Of a DNA stretch of 64,000 nucleotides, positions 17,987-26,489 are shown one piece after another. The stretch is taken from positions 1 through 64,000 of the forward strand of contig CAZOOV010000003.1 of assembly GCA_964581515.1 (NCBI GenBank), written 5' to 3'. Source of the DNA: JACJVV01 sp964581515 (GTDB taxonomy: Archaea > Nanobdellota > Nanobdellia > Woesearchaeales > JACJVV01). The notes beneath the pieces were generated by a model. It saw only the letters and a program-made list of their open reading frames with translations. It was not told the DNA's origin and did no database searches. The stretch's first letter is position 1; each line of letters opens with the position of its first letter. Both the position numbers and the translations under genes were made by a program.

Positions 17987-18151
17987 TTATTTTTTACTTC
18001 CTTTTTTCTTAGAAAAAGCTTTTTGCATTAAAGGATATACATTATAGCCTAATCCAAACCCAATGAACAGCATCCCAATAAGTTTATTACTGCTTAAAAG
18101 GGCAATTCCTACTACAACTAAACCAGCGCCTAATGTGTCTTGGATTTTCAT
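17987..18151 (-). CDS. 54-residue membrane protein
   Basis: Short ATG frame (MKIQDTLG...) with two hydrophobic helices and a KKKGSKK tail. Its start overlaps the stop of the upstream gene (ATGA), a strong sign of translational coupling. Function unknown. Confidence 0.55.
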   Translation of the reverse strand: MKIQDTLGAGLVVVGIALLSSNKLIGMLFIGFGLGYNVYPLMQKAFSKKKGSKK

Positions 18152-18339
18152 TTTTCAAAATATCCTCTTGCAATAAAAAATCCAGAAAATACCCCTATGC
18201 CTATTAAAATTAATCCAGCAGGATTATTTTTTGAAAGTAATATTCCAATAATTGGGAAAAGTGGGGCAATTCCAATCAAAGCTTTTTTTGGAATAATTAT
18301 AGATTCTTTTTTTGGATTTTTATTTGTTTTTTTGCTCAT
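18148..18339 (-). CDS. 63-residue membrane protein
   Basis: Basic N-terminus (SKKTNKNPKKES) followed by two glycine/isoleucine-rich helices. First gene of the tiny-protein operon. A TTTAAATA box around 18363-18370 lies about 25 nt upstream of the ATG, suggesting a leaderless transcript. The two downstream genes show the same two-helix, Lys-rich layout and may be paralogues. Function unknown. Confidence 0.55.
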   Translation of the reverse strand: MSKKTNKNPKKESIIIPKKALIGIAPLFPIIGILLSKNNPAGLILIGIGVFSGFFIARGYFEK

Positions 18340-18520
18340 TATAATCTGATTTAATTACCTTGTATTTAAATTCTTTGACTTAGGAACATATATTTTTCTT
18401 TTTTTTGGAATTCAAATCTTATTGTATTTAATACATCTTAAGTTAATTTTTGTGAGCTTGATATGTGTATGGTTTCATACGGATAAAAATATAAATCACC
18501 TTATGTCACTCTTTTATATT

Positions 18521-19042
18521 ATGATATCTAAAGATGATCCACTTGACAAGGTTCTTGAGCTTGCTCCTGCATGTTCATGTCCTGAATGCAACCACGGATG
18601 CAAGATGGGTTCTGGAAGTTTAATTGAGGGTGATGCTGAGAAGATTGCTAAGTTCTTAGGCATGCCTTTGAAGGAATTCAAGAAGAAATATCTTGTGAAA
18701 CTAAGAATGCTTAATAAGGAAATCTTAAAGCCTAAGATTGATAGGTTTAAGGGTAAGCCTTATGGACCTTGTGTGTTCTTTAAGAAAAATAAGTGTAGTA
18801 TTCATCCTGTGAAGCCTCTGGAGTGCAAGATTGCTATGGGATGTCGACCTTATGGCGAGGAGATGACTTTATGGTTTATGCTTAATTATGTTTTGGATGT
18901 TAATGATGATGAAAGCATTCGTGAGTATGCTAGCTATCTTAAGTCTGGAGGAAAGACAATTCTTGGGGGGCAGTTAGAAGAGATTGTTCCTGATAAGAAA
19001 AGGCTCAAGAAAATCTTGGAGAATGATAAACCTAAAATTTAG
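18521..19042 (+). CDS. YkgJ-type cysteine-cluster (metal-chelating) protein
   Basis: 173 residues from the ATG at 18521, chosen because a TATA-like AATATAAAT at 18486-18494 lies the right distance upstream. The frame is open further 5' but that part is uncharacteristic. Cysteines occur as CSCPECNHGC near the start and as GPCVFFKKNKCSIHPVKPLECK and GC later, the arrangement of the YkgJ family thought to bind zinc or an iron-sulfur centre. A second member lies at 39 kb. Convergent with, and overlapping by four bases, the beta-barrel-like gene. Confidence 0.8.
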   Translation: MISKDDPLDKVLELAPACSCPECNHGCKMGSGSLIEGDAEKIAKFLGMPLKEFKKKYLVKLRMLNKEILKPKIDRFKGKPYGPCVFFKKNKCSIHPVKPLECKIAMGCRPYGEEMTLWFMLNYVLDVNDDESIREYASYLKSGGKTILGGQLEEIVPDKKRLKKILENDKPKI

Positions 19043-20220
19043 AAATCATACCTTAACATTACATCTATTCCGTGGTCTTCTGTGCTGTAATTGAGTTTTG
19101 TCATAAGTCTGATTCTGTTCTTTTTTATGTTGAATCCATCTGTTCCTATTTCTATTCCATAATTTATGTCTTTTCCTTCGTCTTTTTCTTCGTCAATTCT
19201 TTTGAGTCCAATATGTGGTGAGATAAAAGGTCCGATTGTCTGTGGGTATGTTAAGTAAAGCTCTTGGGTATTCTTTTTATGTTCATAATCATTTGAATGC
19301 AAGGTATCAAGTCCAAGATATGTTGCTTTCAGGACAATTATTCCGCCTTCGTGTGGCTGATATATTCTTTTTGGTGAATCAAAATATCTATCTAAGCCGT
19401 CGATGCCATTTAGATCACCTAGAGAATCATGAAATAAGTCCTGGTGTACTGTTGTTGGAGTTCTCCAACCTAGATTTGATGCAAGAAATCTTAATTCTAA
19501 ATCTGCAAATAGGGTTGATGGTGCTCTTCCTTTGCTTTCGCTTTCAATACAGAATGCTCTTCCTGATATATTATCGCTAAATCCCCATTCATCTGTACCA
19601 TAGCCAAGAACAATACTTTGTTTTTTTCTTTCTTCACCCATAAAGTTTCTGAAGTTATACCCTAGAAGGAGTTTGTCATATCTTCCTAGTATTCCTGTAG
19701 CGTACATATCATCTGAATTGTTGTCTGATACTCCTGCAAGTGTCCTTATGAATCTTTGATTGTCAAAACTTCCTATGACATGGGATAGATAAGCCATGCT
19801 TAATTCAGAATCATTTGACTTTTCATAATCTAAAACTACTTTGTCGAGGCCATTGTTATCTTTTATCTGAATGATAGTTCCCCATGATGTATTGTTAGTA
19901 TCGTCATAGAACATTCCTTTGAATGATGTTTGTTGTCCGAGAACAAATATATTGTCAGGTGTCCTGAAACCCAAGCTTGTTGATTCTGATTCCTGATCAT
20001 TGGCTATGCTTAACCAGGGGAATACCTCATTTCTTCGCCATGATCTGTATGTTGCTGACGGTCTTTCAGATTCTTCAGTTTCAAGTTCTATCTGGTTCCT
20101 GTTGAAGTTCAACAGGTTGTCTGCAGATGAATCTTCTATGATCTGCATTTCTGAATAGGACAATGTGCATGATGCTAATAGTGTTGCTGTTGCAGCTTTT
20201 AGTTTATTGATAACTTTCAT
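19039..20220 (-). CDS. Secreted beta-barrel-like protein with C-terminal Phe
   Basis: 393 residues. After a signal peptide (about 1-24), nearly the whole protein reads as short amphipathic beta strands separated by Asn/Asp/Gly-rich turns. The last residues, DVMLRYDF, match the bacterial outer-membrane beta-signal (Phe at -1, hydrophobic or aromatic at -3, -5, -7). The gene overlaps the solute-binding-protein gene by ATGA and must be co-translated. No archaeal family recognised. It could be a real barrel in an outer layer, or a laterally acquired gene with another role. Confidence 0.75.
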   Translation of the reverse strand: MKVINKLKAATATLLASCTLSYSEMQIIEDSSADNLLNFNRNQIELETEESERPSATYRSWRRNEVFPWLSIANDQESESTSLGFRTPDNIFVLGQQTSFKGMFYDDTNNTSWGTIIQIKDNNGLDKVVLDYEKSNDSELSMAYLSHVIGSFDNQRFIRTLAGVSDNNSDDMYATGILGRYDKLLLGYNFRNFMGEERKKQSIVLGYGTDEWGFSDNISGRAFCIESESKGRAPSTLFADLELRFLASNLGWRTPTTVHQDLFHDSLGDLNGIDGLDRYFDSPKRIYQPHEGGIIVLKATYLGLDTLHSNDYEHKKNTQELYLTYPQTIGPFISPHIGLKRIDEEKDEGKDINYGIEIGTDGFNIKKNRIRLMTKLNYSTEDHGIDVMLRYDF

Positions 20221-21221
20221 TCTGAAGACCCTGTTTTTTTGTATAGCATATTCTCTACATTAACTTCATCAACTATTATGTCTGCATCAAGATACATTCT
20301 CATTGCTTTTTCTAGTTGTGCTGGTTGTTCTATGTCTTTGCTTTTCATAGGATTTCCTACAGCTACTTTTTGTGCTATTGTTTGAGGGACTTTGCAATAT
20401 TTTGTTAGGAATTCTCTTGATTCTTTATCATTCTCTTTTGTGTAATCTATTCCTTCCCACATTGCTTCAACTATTCTTTTAGCTAAGTCCGGATTTTCTT
20501 CTATGAATTCTCTTTTCAGCAAGTTTACTGTGACTGGAAATGGACTGAAGAAGTGGTCTGCTACAAGACCTTTTGCAATCACTTTCCCATAACCTCTTTC
20601 TATACATGAGGTCGCTGTTGGTTCAAGTGTGTAAAGAGCGTCAACTGCTCCTATCTTCAAAGCCAATGGTTGATTTGCAGGAGGTATTGTGAATAGGGCA
20701 GGTTTGTTTCCTATTATTTCCTCTGTCCAATGGCTGAAATTAGGTCCTGGAAAATGGGCAATCCTCATTCCTCTTCTGTTTAAATCTGAGATTGTTAAGT
20801 TAGAGTCAGGATGTACGATTAAGTAATCTGTCCTGTGATCTTTTGTAATATAATTTACCTGATAAATCCTGAAGTTGTCTTTTTTAGATGCTGCTTCTAA
20901 TGCAAGGACATTGGATAATGCAACGACTGTTGTAGCATCAATCCTTCCTAAGTAGAGTTCTGTTAGGAGTATATGCGATGATTGGTATTTCTTTGGTATG
21001 ACTTCAATATCTCTTTTTTCGAAGAAGCTTTTCTCTATTGCTGAATAAAATGGTCTGTTTGCAGTTATTGCAAGATAACCAACTTTTACTTTATCTTTTG
21101 CTTCTGCTGTGACTATTGATAGGGCTAAACATGTTGCTATGGCTGCTGTTGTTAACTTTTTAGTTCCTTTTTTTACAATACCCTCTAATATTGAATTAGT
21201 GGATTTTTTTGTTTTTTTCAT
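20217..21221 (-). CDS. ABC-type solute-binding protein (nitrate/sulfonate/taurine-type, NMT1/SsuA-like)
   Basis: 334 residues with a signal peptide ending near residue 42 (IVTAEAK) and a periplasmic-binding-protein type 2 fold: KVKVGYLAITANRPFYSAIEKSFF, then the typical GRIDATTVVALSNVLA segment. Relatives bind sulfonates, nitrate or thiamine precursors for ABC uptake. No permease or ATPase gene is adjacent, so it either uses distant components or is a sensor. It has a clear ribosome binding site (GGAG), is first in an operon with the beta-barrel-like gene, and faces a TrmB regulator. Confidence 0.85.
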   Translation of the reverse strand: MKKTKKSTNSILEGIVKKGTKKLTTAAIATCLALSIVTAEAKDKVKVGYLAITANRPFYSAIEKSFFEKRDIEVIPKKYQSSHILLTELYLGRIDATTVVALSNVLALEAASKKDNFRIYQVNYITKDHRTDYLIVHPDSNLTISDLNRRGMRIAHFPGPNFSHWTEEIIGNKPALFTIPPANQPLALKIGAVDALYTLEPTATSCIERGYGKVIAKGLVADHFFSPFPVTVNLLKREFIEENPDLAKRIVEAMWEGIDYTKENDKESREFLTKYCKVPQTIAQKVAVGNPMKSKDIEQPAQLEKAMRMYLDADIIVDEVNVENMLYKKTGSSE

Positions 21222-21289
21222 TTTACTCCTTGATTATGGGAACGTTTATGTGGATATAAAGTGTTGTTGTCCTTTTTGGGACGAAATGT

Positions 21290-21297
21290 TTAAATAT
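21290..21297 (+). promoter_or_regulatory. TATA box of the TrmB regulator
   Basis: TTTAAATA at 21290-21297 lies about 25 nt upstream of the ATG at 21319, placing the transcript start at or next to the start codon (leaderless). Only about 97 bp separate this gene from the divergent binding-protein operon, so one bound regulator could act on both. Confidence 0.5.
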
Positions 21298-21318
21298 GAT
21301 TGATGGTTTCTTTGATGT

Positions 21319-22017
21319 ATGGACAAAAGCATGCTTACTAGTCTTGGACTAACAGAAGGAGAAGCAGAGATATATCTTGCACTTTTGAAAATGGGTTCTG
21401 CTAGTATAATGAAACTCGCCAAGAAGACAGGAAGACATAGGACTCATATTTATGATACTGTTGAGAAGCTTAAACAGAAAGGACTTGTCTCTGAATCTAT
21501 TGTTGACAGTAAAAAAGTGATAAACCCATCCAGCCCGGATAACATTGTTGATTATTTGAAAGAAAAAGAGGAAAAAGCTCTGCAGTTAGTTCCAGAGCTA
21601 AAAAGAATCCAGAATACTGGCAAGGAAATAGCAGTTGAGACATTCAAGGGGAAGGCAGGACTTCGATCTGTTCTTCGTGATATACTTAAAGAGAAAAAAG
21701 ATTATATTGGGTATGGCGATGGATCTAGATTTGGTGATGTACTGCCTGTGTTCTATGAATATTTCAGGAATCAATCAGCTAAGTTGAAAATGGGGTTGAG
21801 ATTGATACTTAAGAAAGGAATTAAAGTGCCAGTTCGTAAGAAATTGTTGGTTCGATATCTTGATTATACAAGTCCTTCTACTATTTTTGTTTATGCAGAT
21901 AAGGTGCTTACAATCATTTGGGAGCCGTTTCCTACAGCTATCAGGATAACTGACAGGCAGGTTGCAGATTCTTACAGAAATCATTTTGATGTCATGTGGA
22001 AAAGCGCTAAGAAATAA
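21319..22017 (+). CDS. TrmB-family transcriptional regulator
   Basis: 232 residues. The N-terminal TrmB winged helix is clear: LTSLGLTEGEAEIYLALLKMGSAS-type opening, then a recognition helix around TGRHRTHIYDTVEKLKQKGLV (residues about 35-56). The rest is an effector domain of the phospholipase-D-like TrmB type. Family members control sugar or other solute uptake genes. Its divergent position makes the solute-binding/beta-barrel operon the probable target. Confidence 0.88.
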   Translation: MDKSMLTSLGLTEGEAEIYLALLKMGSASIMKLAKKTGRHRTHIYDTVEKLKQKGLVSESIVDSKKVINPSSPDNIVDYLKEKEEKALQLVPELKRIQNTGKEIAVETFKGKAGLRSVLRDILKEKKDYIGYGDGSRFGDVLPVFYEYFRNQSAKLKMGLRLILKKGIKVPVRKKLLVRYLDYTSPSTIFVYADKVLTIIWEPFPTAIRITDRQVADSYRNHFDVMWKSAKK

Positions 22018-22057
22018 ATAATTATAATTGTTTAATTTTTTATTAATAGTTTAATCT

Positions 22058-22351
22058 TTATTCTATTGATTTTACTTTGCTTGTGCATGGACATAAAGAA
22101 CTGAGCCAGAACTCTTTAGTCAATTCTTTACTTGGTTTTTCTTTGTAGAATACTATTTCTCTGCCTACGAATTTCTTTTTACTTTTTACTTTATGTATTG
22201 GAATGAATTTTCCATTTTTTCTTAAGCCAACGACTACTTTAGGTTTATCATGGACAGTTATCAGCCAAATGTCATGTCTGAACCATCGAGTTGTTCTTGA
22301 AACATGATAGGAACTGTTGCTTTTTGTTGTTACAATATATTCTATCTGCAT
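22058..22351 (-). CDS. Hypothetical protein, 97 aa
   Basis: A basic, beta-rich small protein (QIEYIVTTKSNSSYHVSRTTRWFRHD...) with a 'CPC' near the C-terminus. No family recognised. It has an ATG start, lies alone between two plus-strand genes, and its residue use resembles neighbouring genes. Function unknown. Confidence 0.55.
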   Translation of the reverse strand: MQIEYIVTTKSNSSYHVSRTTRWFRHDIWLITVHDKPKVVVGLRKNGKFIPIHKVKSKKKFVGREIVFYKEKPSKELTKEFWLSSLCPCTSKVKSIE

Positions 22352-22515
22352 ATTATTTGTTTTTATGTCTTCTTATATTAAAACATTTTGCTTCTTCATT
22401 GTTCTATTTCTCTTGAAAGTAGCAACAAAAGTTTAAATAAGATACCTTGGGAAAAGACCTTGAATACTTATATTTACAGTATTTAATAGTAAAATAAAAA
22501 GAGGGGAGTGGTAAT

Positions 22516-23181
22516 ATGAGTTGGTTCGCTAATGCAGGATATGATATGGTCAGTCCTTTAGTAGCTTTGTGGAATTCTTTTATCGGAGCACTTCCGGGAT
22601 TCTTACTTGGATTACTGATATTAGTTTTCGGTTATCTATTTGGAGAAGTTCTCGAAATCCTTATCATAAAAGGATTGAAGAAGATAAAGTTCAATAAATT
22701 TATACACAAGCTGAACATATCAAAGACCTTAGAATCATTTGACATATCGCATTTCATTGGAGTGCTAGTCAAGTGGTATATCTTTGTGATCTTCTTGCTG
22801 GTAGCAGCATCAGGAGCTAGACTAGGTGAATTCTCAATCTATTTGAGATCATTTGCTCAGTGGGCACCTAAATTCCTTTTAGCAATACTAATTGTAGTGT
22901 TTGCTTGGGTTGCTATCGATGTGATTGCGACAAAGATTGAGTCTACAAAGGTAAAGTCAAAGCACTTAATCAGCTGGATTGTAAAAACAGTGTTGATATT
23001 ATACGTGCTTGTAAATGCTTTAGACCTTATTGGACTTGAGCTTGTACTGTTACATCAGACATTCATCATATTATTGTCAGCATTCGCATTTGGCGTTGCA
23101 TTGGCAATTGGTATTGGCTTTGGCCTTGCTATGAAGGATGACGCAAAGAAGACAGTGAAAAGTATATTTAAGAAGCTTTAG
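22516..23181 (+). CDS. Membrane protein of the conserved TM-helix (mechanosensitive-channel-related, CmpX-like) type
   Basis: 221 residues. Hydrophobic helices follow LPGFLLGLLILVFGYLFGEVLE and, later, APKFLLAILIVVFAWVAIDVIA, the repeated 'conserved TM helix' seen in MscS-related CmpX proteins. The C-terminus is GIGFGLAMKDDAKKTVKSIF, also typical. The beta domain of true MscS is missing. Role in membrane-tension response is inferred from the family. It has a ribosome binding site (GAGGGG) and ends in a hairpin terminator. Confidence 0.8.
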   Translation: MSWFANAGYDMVSPLVALWNSFIGALPGFLLGLLILVFGYLFGEVLEILIIKGLKKIKFNKFIHKLNISKTLESFDISHFIGVLVKWYIFVIFLLVAASGARLGEFSIYLRSFAQWAPKFLLAILIVVFAWVAIDVIATKIESTKVKSKHLISWIVKTVLILYVLVNALDLIGLELVLLHQTFIILLSAFAFGVALAIGIGFGLAMKDDAKKTVKSIFKKL

Positions 23182-23197
23182 AGCTTCTGTTTTTTTC
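23171..23197 (+). terminator. Hairpin-U-tract terminator
   Basis: A perfect 7-bp stem AGAAGCT-TTAG-AGCTTCT (23171-23188) overlaps the stop codon of the preceding gene and is followed by G and a run of T. It has the form of a bacterial-type intrinsic terminator, and archaeal polymerase would also stop at the U-tract. Confidence 0.65.
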
Positions 23198-23308
23198 TTT
23201 TTTTCTTTCTTTTTCTTCTTATGTTTTATCGTTTTAATGGGCAAAGCCGACTTTCTATTACCTTTTTTTTTAGTTAACTTTTTATATTCCTTTGATATTA
23301 ATTATTCT

Positions 23309-23704
23309 ATGAAGAAAGTAATGGTATTTGGGACATATAACATAATCCATCCAGGACATCTGAATCTTTTTAGGCAAGCAAGAGAATATGGCGATAGTCT
23401 GACAGTGGTCTTAGCAAGAAATGAGACAGTTTCTGAAATAAAGAGTTATGAACCTATTGATGAGATCCATAGAAGAAATATGCTACTTAAATTACCTATG
23501 GTAGATAAAGTGCTTTTTGGAGAGATTGATGATAAGCTTAAAGTAATAAAAGAAAATCAGCCAGATGTAATCTGTCTTGGTTATGATCAAGTGCATTTCA
23601 TTGATGAGCTTGAAGCTTATCTAGCTGAAAATAATTTAGATATTCCAGTATTTCGTATGAAACCTTATATGCCAGATAAATACAAAAGCAGTAAACTGGC
23701 TTAA
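23309..23704 (+). CDS. Cytidylyltransferase-family protein, probable archaeal FAD synthetase (RibL-like)
   Basis: 131 residues from the ATG at 23309, chosen because a TTTTTATATT box at 23278-23287 lies about 25 nt upstream and the family starts with MKKVMVFGTFD-like residues. The HIGH-type nucleotide motif is HPGH (near residue 16-19), and the YKSSKL-type end replaces the usual RTSS motif. The family adenylates FMN or cytidylates a polyol phosphate. FAD synthetase is the common archaeal assignment, but substrate is not decidable here. Confidence 0.8.
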   Translation: MKKVMVFGTYNIIHPGHLNLFRQAREYGDSLTVVLARNETVSEIKSYEPIDEIHRRNMLLKLPMVDKVLFGEIDDKLKVIKENQPDVICLGYDQVHFIDELEAYLAENNLDIPVFRMKPYMPDKYKSSKLA

Positions 23705-23740
23705 TTTTTTATAAAAAAGTAAAATTAAAAATAATTTTTT

Positions 23741-23965
23741 TTATGCTCCTAAAAATTTTAGTAGTTCAAACACAAGGAATGCTGGCCATACTATTGCCTT
23801 TAATACCCCAAGTACACCTACCCAAAATCCTGTTGCAGTGGATATATAATATATCAGTGCACCAATGAATCCAACACAATAAGTTCCACCTTCTTTGCAT
23901 GAACTGAAATTCATGTTACAACACATATCTTTTTTACTTGATTTTTTTGTAGTTTTCTTTTTCAT
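23741..23965 (-). CDS. Small Cys-containing membrane protein
   Basis: 74 residues: Lys/Ser-rich N-terminus, a Cys-rich stretch (DMCCNMNFSSCKEGGTYC) and two hydrophobic helices with the distinctive YYISTATGFWVGVLG and WPAFLVFELLKFL. To my memory this helix pattern recurs in small DPANN proteins. A weak ribosome binding site (AGGTG) precedes the ATG. Function unknown. Confidence 0.6.
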   Translation of the reverse strand: MKKKTTKKSSKKDMCCNMNFSSCKEGGTYCVGFIGALIYYISTATGFWVGVLGVLKAIVWPAFLVFELLKFLGA

Positions 23966-24056
23966 TTTATCACCTATTTTTATTTTAAGTTAATTACTAT
24001 ATAAATATTTCTTATGTTATAAGTTATATGATGAGGGGTATAAAATTTTAAAAATA

Positions 24057-25211
24057 ATGGCTGTTTTTAACAATATCATGTCATATAAGAAAACAGTAAA
24101 AGAATTGTTGGGAATAGCTGGTATTAAAATTAATGGAAAAGATCCCTGGGATATTAAAGTTTATAATCCTAAATTCTATAAGAGATTTCTGGCAGAAGCA
24201 GACATTGGTCTTGGTGAGTCATATATGGATCATTGGTGGGATTGTGATAGGCTTGATTTATTCTTTGAAAAATTAATGAATGCAAAACTTGAAGAAGTGG
24301 TTAAGAATAGGAAAAGAATAATTCTTGACGTAATATTATCTAAATTAGTCAATCTTCAAAGTAAGGTCAGATCTAAGAAGGTTGGGGAAGTACATTATGA
24401 TGTAGGAAATGAGCTTTACAAACTTATGCTTGGTAAAACCATGTCTTATACTTGCGCTTATTGGAAGGGTCTTAAAGAAAATCCAGGAAATTTAGATAAA
24501 GCACAAGAGCAAAAGTTAGATTTAGTCTGTAAAAAATTAAGATTAAAGAAAGGTATGAATGTTTTGGATATTGGTTGTGGATGGGCTAATTTTGCAAAAT
24601 TTGCTGCAGAAAAATATGGAGTTAAAGTGCTTGGTGTGACAATATCAAAGGAACAGGCAAAATTAGGAAATGAATTATGCAAGGGTCTTCCTGTCGAGAT
24701 AAGATTTCAAGATTATAGGGATGTTAAAGGGAAATTTGATCGAGTTGTTTCAATTGGCCTTACAGAACATATCGGAAGAAAAAATCATAGAAGTTATATG
24801 AAATTTGTTCATAATCGTCTTAAAGAAGGTGGATTATTCTTATTGCATACTATTGGTTGGAAAAAAACTAGAAAACTTACTGGTGGTGCAGGTGGGGGTT
24901 GGCTGGGTAAATATATATTCCCTCATGGTGATGTTCTTTCAGTTGAACAGCTTTCAATTGCAGCAGATGATATTTTTCAATTAGAAGATTGGCATAATTT
25001 TGGTCAAGATTATGCACTAACATTACATGCATGGCATCATAATTTTGTGAAGAATTGGGATAAATTAAAAGATGATTATGATGACAGGTTCTATAGGATG
25101 TGGGTATTTTATTTGTTGATGTGTGCTGGGATATTCCAAGCAGGATCAGCTAGATTGTGGCATGTTGTCTTTTCGAAGGATATGAAAGAACGATATGAAT
25201 GTATAAGATAA
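24057..25211 (+). CDS. cfa: Cyclopropane-fatty-acyl-phospholipid synthase
   Basis: 384 residues, full length for the family. It transfers a methylene from SAM to a lipid double bond. Visible are EVHYDVGNELYKLMLGKTMSYTCAYW-type start of the catalytic domain (near 120), SAM motif VLDIGCGWANFAKFAAE (near 168), the SIGLTEHIGRKN active-site glutamate segment and LLHTIG, and EDWHNFGQDYALTLHAW. All match bacterial Cfa closely. In an organism expected to use isoprenoid lipids the substrate is an open question. Confidence 0.92.
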   Translation: MAVFNNIMSYKKTVKELLGIAGIKINGKDPWDIKVYNPKFYKRFLAEADIGLGESYMDHWWDCDRLDLFFEKLMNAKLEEVVKNRKRIILDVILSKLVNLQSKVRSKKVGEVHYDVGNELYKLMLGKTMSYTCAYWKGLKENPGNLDKAQEQKLDLVCKKLRLKKGMNVLDIGCGWANFAKFAAEKYGVKVLGVTISKEQAKLGNELCKGLPVEIRFQDYRDVKGKFDRVVSIGLTEHIGRKNHRSYMKFVHNRLKEGGLFLLHTIGWKKTRKLTGGAGGGWLGKYIFPHGDVLSVEQLSIAADDIFQLEDWHNFGQDYALTLHAWHHNFVKNWDKLKDDYDDRFYRMWVFYLLMCAGIFQAGSARLWHVVFSKDMKERYECIR

Positions 25212-25323
25212 TATATTTTTTCTTTTTATATAAATTATATAATTCAGGGAATCTATTTAAAATACACTCGAAATCTTTTTAAAGCATATATTTTTACCTC
25301 AGATTATATAGGAGGGTATCAGC

Positions 25324-25812
25324 ATGAAAACAGGATATAAAGTTTCTGACGCAATGACTCAAGAACCAATAGTAGTAGGTCCAAATGATTCTGTTGTTGA
25401 CTGTGCTAAGATGATGAAGGAGCATGGTGTAGGTGGAATCATAGTTGAGGAGAAAGGAAAACTTGTAGGAATCTGTACAGAACAAGATATCGTGTATAAT
25501 ATTGTTGCTGATGAGAAAAGTGCATCTGAACTTAAGATGAAGGATATCATGTGCGATAATGTCAGAACAATATCAGTTGATCTTGATATATTTGAAGCAC
25601 TTATGAAAATGAGAGATTTCAACTGTAGACGTCTTCCTGTTGTAGCTAATGATGGAAAACTTGTTGGGATGCTTACAAGCAAAGATGTTCTTAAGATAGA
25701 ACCTCAGCTTTTTGATCTTCTTGTTGATACGATTGAACTTCGTGAAGAGGAGAATAAACCAGTCAAAGTCAAAGAAGCTGATGATGAAGTTGATGAAATT
25801 ATTGAAGGATGA
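25324..25812 (+). CDS. CBS-domain pair protein
   Basis: 162 residues with two CBS motifs (about 8-60 and 75-130), including KEHGVGGIIVEEKGKLVGICTEQDI-type and DFNCRRLPVVANDGKLVGMLTSKDV-type units. CBS pairs bind adenosine nucleotides and regulate partner proteins. No effector domain is attached and the tail is short and acidic. Strong ribosome binding site (GGAGG) and ATG start. Confidence 0.88.
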   Translation: MKTGYKVSDAMTQEPIVVGPNDSVVDCAKMMKEHGVGGIIVEEKGKLVGICTEQDIVYNIVADEKSASELKMKDIMCDNVRTISVDLDIFEALMKMRDFNCRRLPVVANDGKLVGMLTSKDVLKIEPQLFDLLVDTIELREEENKPVKVKEADDEVDEIIEG

Positions 25813-25871
25813 TTCTTTATTATTTTTGTTTTTTTCGAAAGCTTTAAAACAGTTCAAGCAACTATATCCCT

Positions 25872-26453
25872 ATGGATATACTTGACTATGGACCTAATGC
25901 AGTATGCTTTAAGGATTATGAAGTCAATGATAGAAAAGTATTTCTTGAAGCAAGTTTTGAAGAGAAATATTCTCGAATTGTAGTTAACTTTATACCTAAA
26001 TATTCTTGTGATGATAATGTTAATTTCTCATTTAGCTATGATGGTGACTGGAGATTAAGAAGTTTTACTGCTGGCGGTATTCATTCAGGCACTCTTGATG
26101 AATTACAAAGGAAAGTGGATGATCTTGCTACTATCATGAAAGATGTCAAAGTGATGGGTGAGATTGCAAGGAAGATAGGACTTCTTGATAGGAGGGTTGA
26201 TGAGACACTTAAAGAGATTCTTGAAGGCAGTGATATTGATCATGATGAGAGCAGTTTTAATGTGATGTATGATGTTGGTACTGTTGGTGTCATGGGTGAT
26301 CAAAGAACTTATTCACATCCTGTAGAAATTGGTGTGTTTAAGGATGGAAAACCTGTGTGCGATTATGATTTTATGGCTGAACTTAGCAACAGGATAACAA
26401 ATACAATCAAAGGAATTAACAGGGTTGTCTATACAGTATCTGAGAAGAAATGA
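25872..26453 (+). CDS. Orphan GMP-synthase C-terminal (dimerisation) domain protein
   Basis: 193 residues. Residues about 132-193 match the dimerisation domain at the end of GuaA: VGVMGDQRTY, a D-x-M segment, SNRITNTIKGINRVVY and a final Ser-Glu-Lys-Lys in place of the usual SKPPATIEWE end. No ATP-pyrophosphatase or glutaminase domain is present. The first 115 residues form an unrecognised mixed alpha/beta region. A TTTAAAA box near 25843-25850 fits a leaderless start. It may bind GuaA or a purine nucleotide. Confidence 0.75.
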   Translation: MDILDYGPNAVCFKDYEVNDRKVFLEASFEEKYSRIVVNFIPKYSCDDNVNFSFSYDGDWRLRSFTAGGIHSGTLDELQRKVDDLATIMKDVKVMGEIARKIGLLDRRVDETLKEILEGSDIDHDESSFNVMYDVGTVGVMGDQRTYSHPVEIGVFKDGKPVCDYDFMAELSNRITNTIKGINRVVYTVSEKK

Positions 26454-26489
26454 TTTATGATTATTATTTATTTCTTATAAGTTGACTTT

